A stretch of DNA of 64,000 nucleotides, from positions 496,001 to 560,000 of the forward strand of contig OZ243937.1 in the NCBI GenBank assembly GCA_965214085.1, given 5' to 3'. This document shows, in pieces, positions 60,289 to 64,000 of this stretch. The stretch's first letter is position 1; each line of letters opens with the position of its first letter. The notes beneath the pieces were generated by a model, which was not told where the DNA came from, made no database searches, and saw only the letters and a list, made by a program, of their open reading frames with translations. Origin of the DNA: UBA6055 sp965214085. GTDB taxonomy: Bacteria; Chloroflexota; Anaerolineae; Aggregatilineales; Phototrophicaceae. A program made the translations under genes and the position numbers.

Positions 60289-63033
60289 ATGGCGGAGCTA
60301 CAACCTTTGGAAGCGGCTGTCACTTCGGTTGCGGACTTGCCCTTGCGTCGGCCGGGCCGCCCCGTTGGCCGGGATGACCTGCTGCGGTCGCTGCTTTTGC
60401 GTTTGCGCCAGCGCCAGCTACTGGTCTTGCACGGGGCAGCCGGCGCCGGCAAAACCACCGTAGCCGCCACCATCGCCAATGTATATTTGCAGCAGTATTC
60501 CCGCCCGGTCCTCTGGCTGAACGCGCATAACCCGCCTTTGGCTGAGTTGATCGTTCGCATCGCCCGCGCCTACGGGAACATGGACGCCGCCAATGCCGCC
60601 AATCCTTTGAGCCAAACCGGGGCGGTCAAAGCGCTGCTGGCGGAACATCGACCGCTGCTGGTGCTTGACGGCGAAGTCGAATCGCAGACCTTGGCCGCCT
60701 TCGTCCAGCGCTGCGTTGACGAGACGCCCCTGGTGGTGACCAGCACCGCGCCGCTGTCCCAGGGCGATTGGCGCAATCAACCCATTGGCAACCTGCCCGA
60801 AAGCGATGCCCTGCGCTTGTTCAAGCAGAAAGCTGGCTTGAAAAACGGCGAATCTGACGCGGACATCTTAGCGCTGGCCGCCCAACTCAACTACGCCGCC
60901 TTCCCGCTGACATTGGCCGCGCGCAGCATGGTCATCGCGCGGCAATCGCCGGCAGAATTCAGCGAAACCGTGGCCGACGCGCTCGAGAGCCATGACGATG
61001 ACGCGATTGTCGCCGCGCTGAATATCAGCTTTGGGGGCTTGAACGATCGCCTGCGCGACTTGCTGCTTTTCCTGGGCGCGACCCTGCGGGGCGAGGCTTC
61101 GGTCGCCTATCTGAATTTGCTCAGCGGCATGGCGGCAGAGTCTATCGACATGTCCATGACCATCCTCTCGCGGCTCTTCCTGGTGGAACGTTTTCAGCGC
61201 GCCGGCGAAACCTGCTATCGCCTGCATCCACTGGTGCATAGCTTCCTGACCGACTGGGCTATCGAGCACGAACGTTTTGATGCCTTGCGCGCCGATATTC
61301 TTGATACATCGCGCGATTATCTGGATGTGCATGGGCCTGCGGACGACGCCATCATCCGTCTGATGACCGAGATGGATAATCTGCTGGCTTCAGCTGAGTG
61401 GGCGGCTGGCAACGACGATCCCGACTTGGCGGAAGAGCTCGCCCAGGCGATTTCCCCGCTGGCAGGTCAGCTGGCCGCCGAAGGTTATAATTACGAACTG
61501 CTGCGTCTGCGCGCCATCCGCGCCGGCGAGCGCCTCGAATTTGAAGATGTGCCGGATGTGGCAGAGACCGCATCAGATGTAGTCGCCGCCGAAGCGGATA
61601 ATCAAGTGTCTGCAGCAAGTCCTGTCGACGGTTTGCCCCTGCTCGAGGACGATGCCGACGAGTCGGCTTTGAGCGCAAGCGAAGGCTCAGAGGCTGACGG
61701 CGCCCTGGAACCGTCTCGGGTAGACGACTCGACATTTGTCAGCCTCGATGAGCGGGATTTACAGTCGGTGAACATCGACCAATTGCGCACCGCGCTGAAT
61801 GTCGCCAGCCAAAACAACGAGACCGCGCGCCAGCTGCAAATTCTCAAAGCCATCGCCCGCATGCAAATTAGCCAGGGGCGCGAAAAAGAAGCTGTGGCAA
61901 CTTACGGCGATGTGCTGGAAATCTACGAGAACAGCGAAGACAAGGACGGCGTCCTGGAAACGCTCGATATGATCGCCGGCTTGTTAGTCAGCGGCAAGAG
62001 CACGCCGGCCGCCGTCGAGCAGGTGAAACTGCGCACGGCGCTGTCCTTCGCCCGGCGGCATGAAGATACGACGCGCGTCTTGCAGATTTTGGACGCCGTG
62101 GGCAAAGTGCAAATCGACCAGAATCGCCAGAAAGACGCGGTAGCGACCTACAGCGAAGTGCTGGCTATCCACGATGGGCAGGAAAATAAAGCCGGCGTCC
62201 TGGAAACGCTGGATATGCTGGCTGGCTTGCTGGTCCGCAGCGACTCGGCGGTATCGGCGCTGCAGCACGTCCAGCGCGGCTTGCATCTTGCTGACGAGCT
62301 GGCTGACGATGAAGCGGCAATGTACCTGCAAATCTCCGGCGGCGATGCCCATTTGCAATTGGGTGAAGCCACGATGGCTGTCGAAGCCTATGAACGCGCC
62401 CTGGCAAAAGCGCGCCACCGCGATGACGCGCAGAACGAAGCCCTCATCCTCTATAAGCTGGGCATGGCTTATCTGGAGGCAAAGCAGGAGCGCCGCGCCA
62501 TCGAGATGCTGGAAGACGCCAACGACCGTTTTAAGAAGCAAGAAAAGCGCAGTATGGAGGGCCAGGTCTTGCGCGGTTTAGGAACGGTCAACGTGCGGCT
62601 GGAACGCTGGAGTGAAGCGGTGAACTTCCACACTTCGGCGCTCTACATCGCCCGCGAGCTCGGCGATCGCATCACCGAAGCCGAGCAACTGCGTCATCTG
62701 GGCCAGATTTTAATCAAAGCCGACCGCCTGCCAGAGGCGCTGACCCGCTTGCGGCAAGCGCTCCACGTCGCCTACGAAGAGCAGGACAAAGCGGATGTCG
62801 TGGCTGTCATCGCTGAACTGGTCAACCTGATGATGCGCAACTTGTTTCTGTCATCCATCGCCGAGCTGCTCATCAATGACGGCTTGACCTACGACCCGGA
62901 TGACCGTGAATTGCTGCGGCTGAAGGGCGAGGTAGTTGGCGCCAAAGAACGGGCCGCCGCGCGTGGCGTCGCCCTGGCTGTCGTCGCCGGCACCGCCCGC
63001 GAATACGCCGCCAACGCCTACAATTACAATTGA
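60289..63033 (+). CDS. STAND-type NTPase with C-terminal TPR-like repeats
   Basis: The product has 914 residues from the ATG at 60289 (AGGA six bases upstream). GRPVGRDDLLRSLLLRL precedes the P-loop LHGAAGAGKTTVAAT (48-62). LLVLDGE is the Walker B strand, and VVTSTAPLSQGDWR with NLPESDALRLFKQKAG fits an NB-ARC/AP-ATPase module. A winged-helix-like part follows to about 390. After an acidic linker, TPR-like helical repeats fill 495-860; two consecutive blocks (KEAVATYGDVLEIYE and KDAVATYSEVLAIHD, each followed by GVLETLDM) show an internal duplication. No enzymatic effector domain is seen. STAND proteins act as signalling switches, as regulators or in defence. The role here is unknown. Confidence 0.82.
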   Translation: MAELQPLEAAVTSVADLPLRRPGRPVGRDDLLRSLLLRLRQRQLLVLHGAAGAGKTTVAATIANVYLQQYSRPVLWLNAHNPPLAELIVRIARAYGNMDAANAANPLSQTGAVKALLAEHRPLLVLDGEVESQTLAAFVQRCVDETPLVVTSTAPLSQGDWRNQPIGNLPESDALRLFKQKAGLKNGESDADILALAAQLNYAAFPLTLAARSMVIARQSPAEFSETVADALESHDDDAIVAALNISFGGLNDRLRDLLLFLGATLRGEASVAYLNLLSGMAAESIDMSMTILSRLFLVERFQRAGETCYRLHPLVHSFLTDWAIEHERFDALRADILDTSRDYLDVHGPADDAIIRLMTEMDNLLASAEWAAGNDDPDLAEELAQAISPLAGQLAAEGYNYELLRLRAIRAGERLEFEDVPDVAETASDVVAAEADNQVSAASPVDGLPLLEDDADESALSASEGSEADGALEPSRVDDSTFVSLDERDLQSVNIDQLRTALNVASQNNETARQLQILKAIARMQISQGREKEAVATYGDVLEIYENSEDKDGVLETLDMIAGLLVSGKSTPAAVEQVKLRTALSFARRHEDTTRVLQILDAVGKVQIDQNRQKDAVATYSEVLAIHDGQENKAGVLETLDMLAGLLVRSDSAVSALQHVQRGLHLADELADDEAAMYLQISGGDAHLQLGEATMAVEAYERALAKARHRDDAQNEALILYKLGMAYLEAKQERRAIEMLEDANDRFKKQEKRSMEGQVLRGLGTVNVRLERWSEAVNFHTSALYIARELGDRITEAEQLRHLGQILIKADRLPEALTRLRQALHVAYEEQDKADVVAVIAELVNLMMRNLFLSSIAELLINDGLTYDPDDRELLRLKGEVVGAKERAAARGVALAVVAGTAREYAANAYNYN

Positions 63034-63052
63034 TTAGTCAGTACTGCGGAAC

Positions 63053-63084
63053 AAAAAAGGGACGGCGGTTTCGCGCCAGCCCTT
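63053..63084 (-). terminator. Rho-independent terminator of the 63.1 kb minus-strand gene
   Basis: On the minus strand AAAGGGCTGGCG pairs with CGCCGTCCCTTT (two mismatches) and is followed by TTTTTT... within CCCTTTTTTG. It lies between two convergent genes and may serve both. Confidence 0.6.
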
Positions 63085-63110
63085 TGCATTTACGCTAAGT
63101 CTGCGGATGC

Positions 63111-63497
63111 TTAATTCTGCCGCGACTGGATGTGATCGGGCAGATGCTCGAATACTTCAGTCAGCTCAATGTGATGATCGAGGTGTTCGCCGATAATCTC
63201 GAAGGGTGACATCTGCCGATCCTCGTCGAAGACGATCATCCAGCGGTCGCCGCTGCCCTTGACCCAGCGCCCGCCGTAATTGTGGCGGATGGACTCGCCG
63301 AAGAAGGCGCCGAATTTCTCCTGGAGCAGGGACTTGTCGCGCTCGTCCAATTGGGCGCGATGCTCCTCAATATAGGTGTCCAACCATGAAACGGAGTCCG
63401 CTGAGAAGTCCAACTGAATGTCTTCCTTCTCGCTCAGCACTTCAATGACCAACTGGGCGTTTTCCCGCAGTTCCGTTGATTCCGCAACCATGTTCAA
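63111..63497 (-). CDS. Small protein of unknown function (DUF3806-like)
   Basis: The product has 128 residues from a TTG at 63497, which has GAGGAG eight bases upstream; an ATG two codons later (63491) is the alternative. LLQEKFGAFFGESIRHNYGG, then RWVKGSGDRWMIVFDEDRQM and PFEIIGEHLDH, resembles the style of DUF3806-type proteins (fGaffGe ... W ... p...i). It has no signal peptide or membrane segment. It is a single gene with its own terminator. The function is not known. Confidence 0.6.
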   Translation of the reverse strand: MNMVAESTELRENAQLVIEVLSEKEDIQLDFSADSVSWLDTYIEEHRAQLDERDKSLLQEKFGAFFGESIRHNYGGRWVKGSGDRWMIVFDEDRQMSPFEIIGEHLDHHIELTEVFEHLPDHIQSRQN

Positions 63498-63683
63498 GAC
63501 TCTTGCTCCTCACACATATTGATAGATGCTTCCTTCGTGAATCCCCATACGCGACCCACGCACATAGGGACAGGCTGAGGCAATGACTTCTTACTTGCGC
63601 TCTTCGCCAAGTCTAAAAGTCGCCTATGCGACAAACGAAACAATCGACTGGATTGGTTGAATTGGTTTGGCGTAGTCTGCCTG

Positions 63684-63755
63684 AGCGGGCAACGGGATTC
63701 GAACCCGTGACCTTTTCCTTGGCAAGGAAATGTTCTACCGCTGAACTATGCCCGC
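63684..63755 (-). tRNA. tRNA-Gly (anticodon GCC)
   Basis: On the minus strand the acceptor stem GCGGGCA pairs with TGCCCGC. The D arm reads GTTCAGCGGTAGAAC, the anticodon loop TTGCCAA has anticodon GCC, and the T arm is ACGGGTTCGAATCCCGT. The discriminator is T. CCA is not encoded. Confidence 0.95.
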
Positions 63756-63883
63756 AATCTGCCTGGCAGTATAGCCAAAACAGCTGCGCATAGCAAGCCC
63801 GATCTTGACCGCGCCGGCGCCCAGACTAGCGTGTCGTCCTTGAATCCACAGCGCTGCCCGCACTGTTGCCGGCTGTCTTCCTT

Positions 63884-63889
63884 TATAAT
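63884..63889 (+). promoter_or_regulatory. -10 box of the last, truncated gene
   Basis: A perfect TATAAT lies 33 bases before the ATG at 63923. The -35 region is weak (TTGCCG is present but too close). The 167-bp stretch between the tRNA and the gene shows nothing else. Confidence 0.4.
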
Positions 63890-63922
63890 AGATCTTCTAG
63901 TCGAAGGGTAGCTTTCCGCTGC

Positions 63923-64000
63923 ATGTTCAATTCAAGCCAGCGCTACAAATTTCTCTTCAACCCCTATGACCGGGACCTGGTCTTGTCAATCGACGGGGGC
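63923..64000 (+). CDS. Truncated N-terminus, patatin-like or BadF-type ATPase
   Basis: Twenty-six codons are visible before the window ends: MFNSSQRYKFLFNPYDRD followed by LVLSIDGG. The LSIDGG at the end fits two families: patatin-like lipases, where DGGGxRG forms the oxyanion hole, and BadF/BcrAD or ROK-like ATPases, where DGGGTKT binds phosphate. The next few residues would decide. The promoter-like TATAAT upstream supports a real gene. Confidence 0.5.
   Translation, partial: MFNSSQRYKFLFNPYDRDLVLSIDGG

Overview
The window looks like a chromosomal segment of an environmental bacterium. I infer a Chloroflexota (Anaerolineae-like) lineage. The pointers are moderately high GC codon use, many DHA2-type exporters, a chorismate mutase-DAHP synthase fusion, an FbaB-type aldolase, ATPase-less CUT1 sugar importers, and many intergenic repeats of the type CACAGAGGCACAGAG and GTAGGGGCGAGCC. 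No rRNA or phylogenetic marker was compared, so this is inference.

Layout. 1-10 kb: a truncated LmbE-type deacetylase (minus), a RelE-like toxin-antitoxin pair, an MFS exporter, a GT4 glycosyltransferase, a YchF-like P-loop NTPase, a minus-strand PhyH cluster, then a low-GC two-gene ApaLI-like restriction-modification island and a class I aldolase. 10-19 kb: an arylamine N-acetyltransferase-like gene, priA, a small membrane protein, two DHA2 exporters and a mannonate dehydratase. 19-33 kb: repeats, a secreted protein whose 5' end carries an 18-G tract, a CtpE-like P-type ATPase, a frameshifted DUF5131 gene, a GT39-like membrane protein, aroF, a DUF4037 gene, a PLP decarboxylase, a membrane-anchored sulfite-oxidase-like molybdoenzyme and an FG-GAP/UnbV secreted protein. 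33.5-52 kb: a large sugar locus with two ABC importers (both without an ATPase gene), a five-gene minus-strand dehydrogenase/epimerase operon, a LacI regulator, a GH29 alpha-L-fucosidase, a fuconolactonase-like amidohydrolase, a secreted alpha/beta hydrolase and a zinc dehydrogenase. 52-64 kb: a desaturase, a methyltransferase-like remnant, gnd, an IS481-type transposase nested in a repeat, a TPP enzyme, a secreted fibronectin type III protein with a 13-C tract near its start, tRNA-Lys, a STAND/TPR protein, tRNA-Gly and the start of a further gene.

How it fits together. The 33.5-52 kb block reads as import and oxidative breakdown of fucose-containing glycans. The most unusual signal is the pair of secreted-protein genes (19423-20234 plus and 57738-59734 minus). 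In each, a start codon preceded by a ribosome binding site is separated from the signal peptide by a long homopolymer, and each tract is one base away from the length that would keep the frame open. This is the layout expected of slipped-strand phase-variable surface proteins. A family of palindromic elements ending in GGGCAATCGC fills most long intergenic gaps; one copy has a 13-bp target-site duplication and one copy holds the IS481 transposase.
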